A DNA stretch of 64,000 nucleotides from positions 35,799,510 to 35,863,509 of the forward strand of contig CM034544.1 of assembly GCA_020002185.1 (NCBI GenBank), in the 5' to 3' direction. This document shows positions 1 to 12,113 of the stretch, piece by piece. A program made the position numbers and the translations under genes. The stretch is from Paraescarpia echinospica (taxonomy: Eukaryota > Annelida > Polychaeta > Sabellida > Siboglinidae). The notes under the pieces are model-generated. The model ran no database searches and was not told the origin of the DNA. It saw only the letters and a list, made by a program, of their open reading frames with translations. Within the stretch, counting starts at the first letter, position 1. The number at the start of each line of letters is the position of its first letter.

Positions 1-893
1 CCTTAGAAGACACCAGTTTTTAGATGACCTGTAACATCACCAGTGTTTGAATTTTCGAAAGATTGAGGGTTGTATTGTCGAAGGAATGTGTGTAGAATAC
101 TTTGAGGAGGAAACGAAGATCAGCCATGGCTTATGTATGACATACAAGGCCTTGGTTTCATGTATGGCGGCTCGTAATGATGAATGTCGTTGCATGGGGG
201 TAGGAGTACATCATTCAACAATTACCTGCTCCAGAATTGTTTAATAGGGAAACTATTGGCCAGGGTTATTGCCAATAAAACGTTTATTGATATCAAAAAT
301 TATGGGAATTATTTGTCTGATACTTTTTGGTAAAAACGGAATTATTCGATACCCAGTCAGTGGGCGGCCCATCTGATTCCACATATAAAAACGGTTCATA
401 ACATAATTGATTTTCCTTTCAACTTTCAGCGTTTTCGTGCATATAGTTAGTGGTTTTAGTTTATATGTTAGACAATGCGCTGTCACAATTTGATGACGGA
501 TAGAGGGGTCAACGTTGTAAGAATATATATTGTAAGCCATCAAAGCGGTGGAATGGAACTGGGACGTTGCTAAGACCCATTGCGTGTCACGGTCAACGTT
601 GCAGCGGCATTTAAAATTTAATGGCGGAATCAGAAATCAACTGGGAACAACTGCATTGTAGTCAGGCCCAGTGTTTTCAAAAGAACCTAAATTAGGCCTG
701 GTTTGTTTTAATAGATGATTTTGAACGGAGATAATTCCATCTTACAGTGACATGCGTCAGATCCTTAGCATTTGAATTTGCAGCTACAACCAATACCATG
801 ATTCATTTTATGTGCTAAGAAAATGTACATAAGTGTGTTTATAGTGCTACTGCAGATGATAAAGATAAGTAAATCTGACCCCAATGTACGGGG
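1..893. other. No gene recognised
   Basis: Unique-looking sequence. Short open stretches exist on both strands (about 65 and 96 codons) but none has a recognisable domain, a convincing start or paired splice sites. I see no repeat or RNA gene here. Confidence 0.5.
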
Positions 894-998
894 TCAGATG
901 GGCCATCGGTACCCACTTGCATTTTTGGAGCAATTTTTCATAACCACGTGTCTAAAATATCTTTCATAATATATTGGACAACACCCATCCGCACATAC

Positions 999-1258
999 CT
1001 CATTAAGAAGTTCAATCCAATCAGTATTAAAGGAATAAACGCATGATTTGTCCTTAAGGGGTCCATCTGGCCCCACCCTACTCTGATTGTACAAGTAGAG
1101 ACAGGTACTGTCGCCGGAAAGAAGTGATGTCATCTGATGGCAAAAGTCAAATCTACTTCCTGCAGGCAGTCTCTCTTGTCGGTTCACATGCACAGCCGGG
1201 CAAAAGTCGGTTAAGAGAGGGTAGATAAGTTCAGCGCCGGATTTAAGACCGTGGGTCC
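999..1258 (-). CDS. Candidate internal exon, function unknown
   Basis: The minus strand is open from about 1258 down to 894. At 999/998 the frame meets a good donor (AATGAG followed by GTATGT). The translation has six Cys, an N-glycosylation-like NQS, and the segment LPAGSRFDFC. I do not recognise the family. No strong acceptor is visible at the upstream side, and the upstream part (1230-1270) may be repeat-derived. It could equally be a chance open frame. Confidence 0.2.
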
Positions 1259-1546
1259 CCTTGGCAGTAATTGACCGGACATCGCATCACAATAGTTCTT
1301 ACTACTCCCTACCTTCTACAGTAGGGACTCCATAGCTCAATTATTTTGCCCATTTAGAACACAAACTTGCAACATATTGAAGCACTCAAGTTACGTAGAC
1401 CAATAAACGTTTCCACCCCCAACAAATTACCCAAACAAAAGATTTTTGGATCCCCATAAAGTATATTGTGTGCGCACATGGGCACCCCTCGTCTGCCTAA
1501 ATTCTGCACTGGTTAAGTAAGTATTTGCTCTTGAAGGTCTAACTAG

Positions 1547-1756
1547 TCAACCTTTTTGTTCCACTTCCGGGTTGTGTCTGTCCGCCGTTTCTCTGCAGTT
1601 ATGCACACACAAGGCAGAAAGGGGCTCTGACAGAGCCTCGCACCAATTGTGCGACGCACACTCCTCAAGACGTGTCTCGCGTTCCACCGAGCAGGCGTGG
1701 TAGCATTTGATGACGTTCGTCTCGCAGCGCGTTATCGTTACCATGGCGATAACCAT
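1547..1756 (-). CDS. Possible small Cys-rich secreted peptide
   Basis: An ATG at 1756 opens a 69-residue frame. Its first ten residues are hydrophobic (MVIAMVTITR), though short for a signal peptide, and seven Cys follow at 11, 18, 22, 33, 39, 50 and 54. Two CX3C pairs (CYHAC, CVHNC) flank a CX5C (CASHNWC), a layout that would suit a disulfide-linked helical hairpin. An acceptor-like CTTTTCAG lies just upstream, so it could be a downstream exon rather than a complete gene. No family is recognised. The start overlaps a small inverted repeat (gttatcgttaccatggcgataac), which may explain the hydrophobic N-terminus by chance. Confidence 0.2.
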   Translation of the reverse strand: MVIAMVTITRCETNVIKCYHACSVERETRLEECASHNWCEALSEPLSALCVHNCRETADRHNPEVEQKG

Positions 1757-1839
1757 GGCAACTGCGAAGTGCACCGGAACACGCCACTGAAAAGTAGAAT
1801 GATGGACATTCGTTCAACTGTAAATCATACGTCATAATA

Positions 1840-2500
1840 GGTAATGATTATTAAACATACAATGACATGCTCAGTTAAAAGTTGTTTTGTTGTAAATTCG
1901 GGGCAGTATGAAATAGTTAACTGAAAATGGTGGCTTCGATTTCGAACTTCACTTTATTATTAGTCTAGTTACATTTGTTGTCTAACAGTTTACCATCGGT
2001 GCGACATGTGGCAGCAGCGGATATTGCAAAACATTGCAGTCAGCTGGTTTTCGTTGTGGTCCATCACATTTCCTGTATACACCGTCTGCTTTCGAATAAT
2101 TTTAATTATTTCATCATTTCGCAATCTCTTTCGGTAAGTCGTATTAAGCTCAACTTCATTTGTTAGCGACTTATTAATATACTAAATGCATCTTATTGAT
2201 CAAATCAAAATGATGTATGCATACCACTGATACTATCATCACCGTGTATCTTACTTTGTTAAGATGGACACTTTAATTCCACTTATGTTGCTCTCAATAT
2301 GTCACATTTTCCGAATGTCGTTTATTCTGTATACGTTCCAATGTCAACACCAGAGAACGGTGCGTTCCTTCCATCCGTTATAATACAACTGACCTCATTG
2401 GAGGTACATAGAGACAGGCACATCAACTTATATTATATAGATACAAACCATATTTTACGTTCAACTATCAGTAGTACAGGAAAGGTTACTACACTGTGGC
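1840..2500. other. No gene recognised
   Basis: AT-rich sequence leading into the microsatellite block. No coding exon, RNA gene or transposon end was recognised. Confidence 0.5.
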
Positions 2501-2506
2501 AAAAGG

Positions 2507-2980
<474 letters not shown>

Positions 2981-3059
2981 ATGAACAAGTTGTTTAATAC
3001 CGAGATGATTATACAACTCGCAGAAGATTGTATCATTTTTTTATGACGTTTCATCTATT

Positions 3060-3990
3060 ATTTACCTGCTATATAATGTTAGTCCAACTGGGGATATTTG
3101 CTTATAAAATAGTTTTATCATGTATCATATATTATTGCTGCTAACACGACTTCATTATTGTCAAGGGCGCCTAATTGACCCCCTGTGTCCAGCGAATTGA
3201 CAGGAACGTCGCTGGTCATAATCACATCGTCTAGTAATATCAGACTGCATATATGGACAATATGACCGTAAGATACACCGTCTGTCATATCAATGGGAAT
3301 GCAACCAGTTGAACCCTACAAGTAGGGTCTGACCAACCGTGGCTCTACCGGCGTTGGAAAAAACTGCAGGAATGTTGCTGTCTTGTTGGAAAGCGTAACT
3401 GACCGAATTTCAAACTGTGTCTCTTATTCATGTCAATGATAAGGTAGTGTTTAAAAAGTAAAGTCCTATTGTTTCAAGATCTCACGATCGCAGCCTCCTT
3501 CTCAACGTGGTCCTAGAGTTATAACATGCGTATGCATTCGTGTGTAATTGTACAAGGTACGCTGACACCGACAATCCAATTCTGCCCAGTATTAGAAACG
3601 TTCACACATACAGAAAATAACGGAGACCAGCACAGAGTCTCCCGTCTGTCCTGCCCTTGCCGCCATTGTTATTAAAGCATTATGCGGTTTATGTCTACAC
3701 CAAGACACAATGTACATAACATTGACCATGAACAGTTTATGTTTTATTGCATGTTGCTAGTCAAGATTTGGTGAAGATAATGTGTATTTTGGGGTGTATG
3801 GGGTGTTCAGATATAGATAGTCCCTTTGTCTCCTGGTAGCAGCATCACTCGGGATGGACGGGAACACTGGCTCTCATTTGACACTCAACTCTCACTTCTC
3901 GCTCCAGGACCATTTCCCAGCCACACCCCGGTAATTGCGTCTGCTGGCGGGCGAAACGAAGTGAGGGCTGGCACGATTCATCTGCCAGTA
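3060..3990. other. No gene recognised
   Basis: Unique sequence between the microsatellite and the LINE relic. I see no exon, RNA gene or mobile element end. Confidence 0.5.
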
Positions 3991-3999
3991 ATGACCTGG

Positions 4000-5325
4000 A
4001 GTGGAGATTGGCGCCACCAGGTTATCCCAATAGCAGACTTCAAACAGTGGCCAAAGGAATGGACATAGTCACACATTATCCCATTACCTAAGAAAGGAAA
4101 TCTCTGGAAGTGCCAAAACTACCGAACCATTAACCTCATTAGCTCCCAAGCAAGATCCTGCTACGCATCATTTTGAACCGGTTGAAAAAGCAATCAGACG
4201 AACTACTAGCAGAAGAGCAAGCCGAATTCAGACCCGGAAGAAGCACCACAGAACAAATCTGCAACTGCAGAATCCTGATCGAAAAACACCTGCAACACCA
4301 GAAGAGCCTGCTCCACAACTTTATAGACTTCAAGAAGGCTCTCGACAGGGTGTGGCACAAAGGTTTGTGGCCAGTGCTAAGGCGCTTCAACATTGAAGGA
4401 GGCATCACTCAAATCATCAGCGCACTGTATAACAACGCCAGCAGTGCGGTTCTTCTCAACGGAAAAATAGGGCAGTACTTCTGGACCACAGTCGGAGTCC
4501 GTCAAGATTGCTTGCTGTCGCCAGTTTTCTTCAACATCTACCTCGATAACATCATGAGAGAAACCCTCCACAACTTCAACACCGCCATCTCTGTGGGTGG
4601 CAGACATGTCAGCAACCTGCGATTTGCAAACGATAATTTTATAGATCTTCTTGGAGGAAGCAACAACGAGCTCCAAGATATCACCAATAGTGGATAGAGC
4701 AGGCGCTTACGGCATGGAAGTAAGCAACGAAAAGCAAGGTGATGGCCAGCAGCACTGAAAACATCACTATTGAAATCACGATGAACGGTCAGAAGCTGGA
4801 GGAAGTGGTTGCGTTCAAATATATCCGTTCCACTCTCACCAAATATGGACGGTCGGACAAGGAGATCCAGATCCGAATAACCCTTGCGACAACAGCAATG
4901 ACCAAACTCAGCAAGATATGGAGAAGCATTAACATCAACTTCCAAACTAAGATCAAACTGTACAGAGCCCTTGTTGTCTCCATCCTGCTCTACGGCTGTG
5001 AAAGTTGGACACTGACGGCTGCAATGACGAAGAAGATGCAGCCGTTTGAGATCGAGTGCTTCAGACGCCTGCTGCACAAATCTTGGGTTGAGCACAAGAC
5101 CAATGACTTTGTCCGAACTCTGGAGGGCAGCAGACGGAGAGGCAGGCAAAAGAAGACCTGGATGGACAACATACGGGAGTGGACCGACCTTGACGTACAA
5201 ACACTACTGAGACTTGCGTAAGACCGCCCCGGCTGGAGAGCAGTCGCTGCGACTGCGTCCCTCATGTCTCCCCTACGACCTGACAGGTCTCTGGATGAAC
5301 TGAACTGAACTGAACTGAACTGAAT
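4000..5325 (+). mobile_element. 5'-truncated LINE relic (reverse transcriptase and C-terminus)
   Basis: Decayed non-LTR retrotransposon. Reading 4020-5221 gives, in order, a thumb-side 'WPKEWT' segment, 'PLPKKGN..QNYRTINLIS', 'EEQAEFRPGRSTTEQI', 'FIDFKKALDRVWH', 'GVRQDCLLSPVFFNIYLDNIM' and 'LRFANDN', then 'LYGCESWTL' and 'GRRRGRQKKTWMDNIREW'. These are the ordered reverse transcriptase motifs and C-terminal block of an APE-type LINE. The catalytic pair normally written F-A-D-D reads F-A-N-D, and frames break at about 4150 and 4696, so the copy is dead. Endonuclease sequence is missing. The 3' end is a short pentanucleotide array, as in RTE-like elements. The same family recurs at 29940-32670. 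Clade assignment is tentative. Confidence 0.85.
5295..5324 (+). repeat. (TGAAC)n LINE 3' tail
   Basis: About six copies of TGAAC directly follow the LINE 3' untranslated segment. A short tandem array in place of poly(A) is typical of RTE-like 3' ends, so I take it as the end of the element. Confidence 0.8.
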
Positions 5326-5374
5326 GTGTATTGTCAGATTAATCAATACAGCATGTTCCTAAATGTGAAATCTG

Positions 5375-5412
5375 AGGAGGTCCCTTTAGAGCCACCTGGG
5401 CGCGAGATGGTA
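5375..5412 (+). repeat. Lone terminal inverted repeat, piggyBac-MITE type
   Basis: The segment ggtccctttagagccacctg... matches the reverse complement of the left end of the MITE at 6307 over some 35 bases (GGTCCCTTTAGAGCC.CCTGGGC..GAGA.GG). Its outer side faces right (5412), so it is the right end of another, mostly lost, copy rather than a partner of 6307. Confidence 0.5.
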
Positions 5413-5834
5413 CGCGAACATTGAGAGCTGCACTGGCCTGCTTGAACCATATTGGCACCAGATTGTACACATAAACTATATCACTAACCTTGTTTTTACA
5501 AAGTACATTGTTGAATAATTATGTCACACTAAAAAAAGTGAATTCTTATCAATGTAAATTACTTTATAGCGCATTATCCAGTTAATAGAACTGTTGAAGC
5601 ACTTCAAATGTTACCCTCTGGCAGACCTGGTCATTTCAATACTAACGTGACTTAGCTGGCCTCGCAACAATTACTGCGTTAGGGCTATTTCACCATTGTC
5701 AAAGCTTATTTAGATAGCTGAGTAAACTGAGGCAACGTGGAGTGAACGAAAGTGCCGAAGCTTCAAAATGGCAGCGAGAAGTCGGACACGTCAGTCAACG
5801 TGTTCGACTGATATCTACCTGTACACGTCTCATC

Positions 5835-6130
5835 GGTCACATCAGTCACACCTGTCACATTTGTCACACGTGTTACACCTTTTCCATTTGTGATACCTGT
5901 CACGCCAATTACACCTGTAACGCCTGTCACATATATCACTTATCACACGTGTTACGAGTGTCTCACCTATCACACACGTTACATATATTACATCTGTCAC
6001 ACGTGTTACTCATGTCACATATGTACCTTATGTCGGACTGTCACCTTTGTCACACATGTCACACATAATACACCTGTTGCATATATTAAACATGTCACAC
6101 GTGTTTCACCTGCTACTTGTTACACCTGAT
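5835..6130 (+). repeat. Degenerate 9-bp minisatellite (CACNYNTGT)n
   Basis: About thirty diverged 9-bp units of the kind cacacctgt / cacatttgt / cacacgtgt. The unit is nearly palindromic and several copies carry CACGTG (near 5866, 5947, 6001 and 6097). Open frames rich in Cys-His-Thr across it come from the period being a multiple of three. Confidence 0.85.
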
Positions 6131-6306
6131 AAAACAAAGCATTTTGAAGCGACAGTGCATCCCACACTGGAAATAAATCAAACAACACTTTCACACACAA
6201 ATTAATAGTATTCATGGTGTGCAAATAAACTGAAAGTTGTACGTGTACTTTTAATATAAGTAGATTGTTATATAAACTACACTATAACTCAAAATTATAT
6301 TTACAT

Positions 6307-6825
6307 GTACCCTCTCATGCCCAGGAGGCTCTAAAGGGACCATTACGTAGAATTTCACTTTCCCACAGTAAAAACTAATGCCAGTCTTTTGAAAATGTAT
6401 GGCTTAGTTTATGCATTTGTTATCTCAAAAAAATATATTAGCTTTATTCAAAGACTTAACTCCCTAGCTTCTTAGCACATCCATCCAATTGTTGACCTTT
6501 GGTTTTGTTTGCGCCAGTAAGCTCGGATTGTCTGATAATATTGGAAGAAGTAAGATGTAGGTTATTTATAAGAAGTAAATTATTTATTATTATTATTTTG
6601 AAGGATCTTATCACAGACGTTCGGCTTGTAGTCATGGCGTTTTGGAAGAAAACAAAATCCACGATAAATGACGTCACTGGTGTAATGTCAATTAACAAAA
6701 ATCATGTTTTATTATGCACCTATATTGGCATACTCCCCCTGGTAATAACACAAAGACCTGATTATTTTAGAATGGTGTTGTTAGTACGTGAGGCCATTTA
6801 TAGCCTCCGGGCATGAACGGGTTAA
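6307..6825. mobile_element. MITE with piggyBac-like ends
   Basis: The left end (about 6309) reads taccctctcatgcccaggag and the right end (6787-6821), reverse-complemented, reads cccgttcatgcccggaggct; the two match over about 40 bases with few gaps. The right end is followed by TTAA (6822-6825) directly after GGG, as at piggyBac target sites; the left TTAA is not intact (tgta). No transposase frame lies inside, so it is a non-autonomous copy of about 515 bp. Confidence 0.6.
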
Positions 6826-6958
6826 TTAGTACAAATACAAATGTTGTGAACTTACCAATTTATACGTCATGTTTTCGGTGCTGTATTACGAGAAAGGTAT
6901 GTTACTGCAAAGCATGTTTACAACACATATCAGCGTGTGTTTATACAACTCTAAATAT

Positions 6959-6978
6959 TTGTAGTTTTAAAACTACAA
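6959..6978. repeat. 20-bp perfect palindrome
   Basis: TTGTAGTTTTAAAACTACAA is self-complementary with no spacer. It sits in AT-rich non-coding DNA and has no evident partner feature. Confidence 0.9.
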
Positions 6979-8398
6979 TGCCAACATACTAAAACGCCAG
7001 AGATCAGTGGCGCATTAAAACCAGATTGATAGGTAATCTCCAAATTGATACAAAATATCAAAGTCAACATGGGCACAAATGTGCAATGAGGCTAAAGATG
7101 ATCAGACAATTAAGCAGACAATTCTTCAGATAACGGCTTCATGATAATATAATGCCATTTGCGTACTTTTGTTATTTGTCTAACATAAGTACCAAAAACG
7201 TATAAGATAATTCTTACGTAAGACATATTTACATTGTAAATTTAAATATCACAACAAATATTACATTATACGCCTAACAATTCATACATAGTATGTATTA
7301 GTAAACAAGCAATACATACGTGTTTAGAGATCCACTCCTTTAGTCTGATTTAATCGAACATGGCTACACTCTTTAGGAAGACGACGCACATGCGATCTCA
7401 CTCAAGTAGATGAAATAAAGTATTTACAAACGGACGGAACGGCCGCAAGAATGTCAAGAGGGTCACGTATTGAATTTCGAGTTATTTCTACTGTTAAAGC
7501 TTTAGGTGCAATTGACGTTGCCTTCTGAGATCCTCCATCTTATAAATACAAATCTCCAGTCACAGGCGAATCCAAGGGGAGCCTGGGGGCACGTGTCCCC
7601 CTAGACTTTTTGCAATTTGGTGTGCCTCCTAGACCTTTTTGAATGTGTCCCCGTTGTGTGTCCCTAGATATTTGGGATGTGCCCCCGTTCAATGAGGTGA
7701 GAAGAAGCTGGAGTTATGGCGGCGCGGCGGAAAGAAAATCTTTTAGCAGCACCCCCCATCTTCCGATGTCATAATCCATCAGCGAGACTGCGCGATAGCA
7801 TGACAGCGGAATCGTGCTGAAGCTCTGGCTCAGACCACCGAATATGAATATGGTTCAGACGCCAGTGGAGGTTTCTTGGCGAGCATCAAGGGGTGCAGTT
7901 GGAGGGTGTTGCCTCCACCCAGATTATGTTCTCTGCATTCGCCTCTGCCAGTGAATCGACATGCTGCATACACTACATATATCACTTTCGACATCATCAA
8001 AATTATTACACTTTTTATTTCACCTAATATTCAATATTAAGATAAAATGGCTCTAAAGACACGAACAAATATACCTGTGTGCCATATGTCTGTTATATTG
8101 CTCATCGGGTTTAGTATTTTGTGTTGTGAATAGACTAACTACCACGGGAAATCGGCTTAACGAAACAGTGTTTGAGCAAGCACACTATGTCCCATGTTGA
8201 AGATGCGAATTTATATTTTCCTTCTATTGTATGATGGCTAGGCCTATTGTGGTGTTGCGATCAAAATTACTGTGTACAGGAACAGTCATATTTGCTAGGT
8301 CAAAATCCGCATATCTGATTAGAAATTGTGAATAAAATCGCATATACCAGTAAACAATACGAGTAGCCGTTATTGCAGCACCCTTATGCCGATCGACT

Positions 8399-8413
8399 GG
8401 CGCCATCTACTGG
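8399..8413 (-). promoter_or_regulatory. CTCF-type binding motif
   Basis: The minus strand reads CCAGTAGATGGCGCC, which satisfies every position of the bilaterian CTCF core CCASYAGRKGGCRSY. It lies in non-coding DNA, so chance conservation through coding constraint is not an issue. Binding itself is inferred. Confidence 0.4.
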
Positions 8414-9292
8414 CGAAATAAACGTTTTGCCAATACCTCGGTACCATAAACCTTCATGGATGTGGGACAAATGTTGTCCAGCTATCTACGTACGAGTAAA
8501 ATATTTTAATTAGGTAAGATATAACATACTTTTCATAGGTGATCGTAAATAGTGTGTTTTGTGCCATCGTGAACCAACGCTAAACAATAAACAAATTGCA
8601 CTATTTAAACGTCGACAACGTCTAAACAAAATGGTAAATATACTAAATTTGTTATTTAAAAAACTAGACCTACAACTGCGTAAAGAGAGTAGAGATATCG
8701 CAAGTTGAAAAACAACTTTCAAACAATATCGAAGGTTTTGGGGGGATTCGTCATTGCGACTCCCAATATCGCTCAATTAAATGCAGGAGAAATATAATCT
8801 ATTTCTGCAATGTCAAAAATCGGAATTTGTGTCGCTCGTAAAATCGCGATGTTGATTTTCATTGTGAAACATTTCTCTTTCAAAAAACCTTATATTTAAA
8901 GTATCGTGGAACCACTTGCACTATCCACCGTGATGAAGGTGGTTGGTTGCTCTGAATCACAATATGACTCTCACGATAACAGATAATATAATATATATTC
9001 ACTTTAAACACTCAAAACAATTAATTTAACGGCAACAAAATACATTTATTATAGTGTGGGCTTATACGCCTAAAAGAGTTAATAAAATGTAACAATTTGC
9101 AACTACAATCAATAATATAATGCTTGTTGTTAACTCAAAATTAATTTTCGAAGTGGACTATTCTAGTGAAATCTGATAGTTCCCGACTGCTGACGAATTG
9201 AGACATGCCCCCGATGCTTGACCGATAAATGACTGCAGCTACTCTGACCTTGACGCTGCAGTAATTTGTCGAATGCCCCGGTTTCCTCGACA

Positions 9293-9300
9293 TATATAAG
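9293..9300 (+). promoter_or_regulatory. TATA-box-like sequence
   Basis: tatataag lies about 72 bases upstream of the ATG of a 23-codon frame. A canonical TATA in a region otherwise lacking one is suggestive, but no initiator or downstream exon could be confirmed. Confidence 0.2.
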
Positions 9301-9371
9301 AATATGTCAGCTCATACGTTGGTTTCGTGTATTCCCTTCAATTCAAAGTTACACTTGTAACAACTGTTAAT

Positions 9372-9443
9372 ATGTCTTACAGTGCGCCATGCGAACGTAA
9401 CACTTCAATTAGTTACAACGCCAAACAAATTCGGCGACGCTAA
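9372..9443 (+). CDS. Short frame of 23 codons behind a TATA box
   Basis: ATG at 9372 to TAA at 9441-9443 encodes 23 residues starting MSYSAPCERN and ending in basic QIRRR. It could be a first coding exon or an upstream frame in an untranslated leader. No donor in frame is evident. Support is only the upstream TATA. Confidence 0.12.
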   Translation: MSYSAPCERNTSISYNAKQIRRR

Positions 9444-9884
9444 CTAAAGTAATATTATCAGTTTGACAATTGGCTAATTGGGAAGAGAAGGCATTGGTGA
9501 CATCAGATTTCTATCACAATGGCGTTGCCCTTCAGTTTAAGTGATGTGTCTTCAACAAGGTTATTATAATAGACAAAATTAAACTTACGTTACAGCTGCA
9601 TTTGAAACATTCAACATTTCGATCCGTCGACAGCGGATCTTGATCACGCACTGACTTTGGCGGAATGATCTGGTTGTAGATGGCGGGCAGGTGGTATCCC
9701 TGATCTAGAATAATTGGAGGTGCTCTCTGTTTAATGCAAATGGCCTCCTGTACTTTCCTCTTGTGCCAGTTTTATTCTCTGGCCAAAATCGTGGTGTTTT
9801 CCATGAATATTGAGTGTCCATTGGCCAAACAATAGTATCTTACTTCTGTAGGCTTATGCAGGTTGGTATGTTATAATAATAATA

Positions 9885-9950
9885 ATATATTAAATTTGTT
9901 ATAGCGCCAGATCCACAATTGTTCGTGGCGCTTTACAGTACATCATGCGG
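9885..9950 (-). repeat. SINE/LINE 3' tail relic
   Basis: On the minus strand: ctgtaaagcgcca... ggcgctataacaaattta, then (TTA)n. This resembles the 3' end of the SINE at 59586-59910 (tgtaaagtgctttg... cagcgctatataagaa), so it is a truncated copy of a related tail. Confidence 0.5.
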
Positions 9951-10329
9951 CATGATCATTAACCTAAAATATTAGTACTAACAGTCATTAAAACTAAAAA
10001 TTGTGCCATACAATAGTAAAAAAATATTAATAAATAAATTAAGTAAAAGGCAACAAAATATTTGGAATATGGTAGTAAGACGATAACTTAAAATAAACGC
10101 GGTACAGTATAATATAATTAATAAATTACAATGTATAAGGTAATCACTAAAATATACCGGTATAAAATAAAATAAATACATAAACAATTATAAAATATTA
10201 CTAATATAAATATGTTCACTGGATCACCGGGGGAAGTCACAAACAAGCTACTAGCGTTCGTCTAGAATGATTGTATATGATTGAGTTGCAATAGTCTAGC
10301 CGCGATGTTATTATGGCGTTGACTATGCG

Positions 10330-10600
10330 TTCCTTCGTTGTTTTAGGCAAAAATCAGCTGATCTGCATAATGTGGTGTAGGTGGAATACGCACACACTAA
10401 CGGTTTGTGACACCTGTTTGCTCATGTGCAGGTGTCTGTCCACGTAGACGCCGAAATTCCGGACACATCGTGAAGCTGCAATCGTACAGTCACCATCACG
10501 TATTACGCTGCCATCCACAAATGCAGCGGCCGACTTAGGCAGCACCGGAATGTATTCGGTCTTGCTGTCATTCCTGCACAATTCAGCGCCATCCAATGTG
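10330..10600 (-). pseudogene. LINE reverse transcriptase fragment (L2/CR1 group)
   Basis: The minus frame contains NDSKTEYIPVLPKS, SRCVRNFGVYVDRHLHM and SKQVSQTVSVCVFHL, which are the post-catalytic reverse transcriptase segments (the 'N..KT' and 'LGV..D..L....H' blocks) of an L2-like LINE. The catalytic motif lies outside the fragment. It is close in type to the fragment at 60039-60407. It may be a remnant of the same insertion as the endonuclease pieces at 15881-17185, split by later insertions. Confidence 0.7.
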
Positions 10601-10734
10601 TTATGTCATCCAGGCATGCTTCCATTCGACGTAAAACAGCAGCGTAAGCAGATTTGACAAGCTTAACCATTCACCAGAGCAGCGCCCACTTCCAGCAGGT
10701 ACCACTCTGTCTCCGCTTTTATAGTCCAGGATTC

Positions 10735-12113
10735 TGATGTGAGGAAACTGTTCAGGAGACAGAGCACGCGGAAGGCTTCGGGTCCAGTCAACAACTCCAC
10801 ATCTACCCTGATGAACTGCGCCGACCAACTCTCTGCGGTATTTACGGACATCTACAACTTCTCTCTCCAGCAGTGCAGAGTTCCAGTCTGCTTAAAAAAC
10901 TTCCACTATCATACCCATTCCCAAGAAGTCCAACATCACCGGACTGAACGACTACCGTCCAGTGGCACTGACCTCAGTCGCCATTAAAGTGTTCGAGCGC
11001 ATAGTACTCAAGTACCTGAAGTCGGCCACCGACGGCGTCCTGAACTCGCGCCAGTTTGCATATCAAGCAAACAGATCAGTAGACGATGCCGTAGTTTTAG
11101 GTCTGCATCACATTCTGAAGCACCTGGAAAGGCCAGGAACATATGCCAGGATCCTGTTCATTGACTTCAGCTCAACATTTATTGCCATCATCCCATTCAA
11201 GCTGTTCAATAAACTTTTATTGTTGAATGTACATCCTGCCATGTGTCACTGGGTCCTTAACTTTCTTCTTCACAGGCCTCAATCTGTCTGAGTCAACAAC
11301 TCTATCTCCATACCTCTTATCCTAAATACAGGTGCCCCACAAGGTTGTGTGCTATCCCTTTTCCTGTTTGCTATCTTAACAAATGACTGTGTCTCCGTGG
11401 ACAAATCGGTCCTTGTGATCAAGTTTTCTGATGACACTACTGTGGAGGGCTGCATTGAGAATGCGAATGAGACGCCATACAGGGAGGAAGTTCAGAGAAT
11501 GGTCGGCTGGTTTGCGGATAACAATTTCGAATTGAACGTTTCAAAGACTAAAGAAATTATTGTTGATTTTCATAAAAATAAGACTCCCATCCACCCTCTT
11601 TCGATAAATGGCGTGGAGGTCGAGCAGATTGAATCTTTTAGAATCCTTGGAACAACAATTTCAAACGATCTCAGCTGGTGCACAAACACAATGTGCATTA
11701 CAAAAAAGGCACAACAACGCCTGTTCTTCGTGAGGCAGCTCAGGAGATTCGGCATTGTTCAGGAGATTATGATACGATTATACCGTGCAATCATTGTTGA
11801 AACTATCCTCACTTTCTCGAGTGTAGTGTGGTTTGGCCGCGCCAGTCAGGAGGAGAAACAACGGCTAGAAGTTATCGTGAAGGGCACATCTAGAATCATT
11901 GGTCGCGAGTTGCCATCCATTAAATCTATTTACTATGCTCGCTGTGCGCAAAAATCCAAGAGCACTGTACGGGATACTACCCACCCAGCCAACCATCTCT
12001 TTGAACTTCTTCCCTCTGGCAAGCGCTATAGAAGTATTAAGACAAGGACCACTAGACAAAACAATAGTTTTTATCTGCAGGCTGTGAGTCACTTGAACCG
12101 CGAGATGCCATGA
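10735..12113 (+). pseudogene. LINE reverse transcriptase, L2-like, 5'-truncated
   Basis: Three frames in order: 10739-10987 (finger domain), 10962-11291 ([41 protein letters not shown]) and 11349-12113 (GAPQGCVLS just upstream, then ILTNDC, KFSDDTTV, SKTKEIIVDF, FRILGTTIS and a C-terminus with HPANHLFELLPSGKRYR). The catalytic block reads F-S-D-D, so both metal-binding Asp are kept. The element lacks its endonuclease and is broken by stops near 11291 and frameshifts near 10960. The downstream 12115-12420 is AT-rich 3' sequence. Together this is the C-terminal two thirds of a LINE ORF2 of the L2/CR1 superclade. Confidence 0.8.

Larger units (their letters stand above)
6826..9880. other. Gene-poor 3-kb stretch
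   Basis: No multi-residue domain is recognisable on either strand. It contains a 20-bp perfect palindrome (6959), a C-run-rich segment at 7560-7700 with repeated gtgtccccctagac-like words that may be an old non-autonomous transposon, a CTCF-type site (8399) and a TATA-preceded short frame (9293-9443). Confidence 0.5.

Noticed and set aside
47..543. Open frames of 65 and 96 codons near the window start
   Set aside because: Non-ATG or weak starts, no domain, no consistent splice sites.
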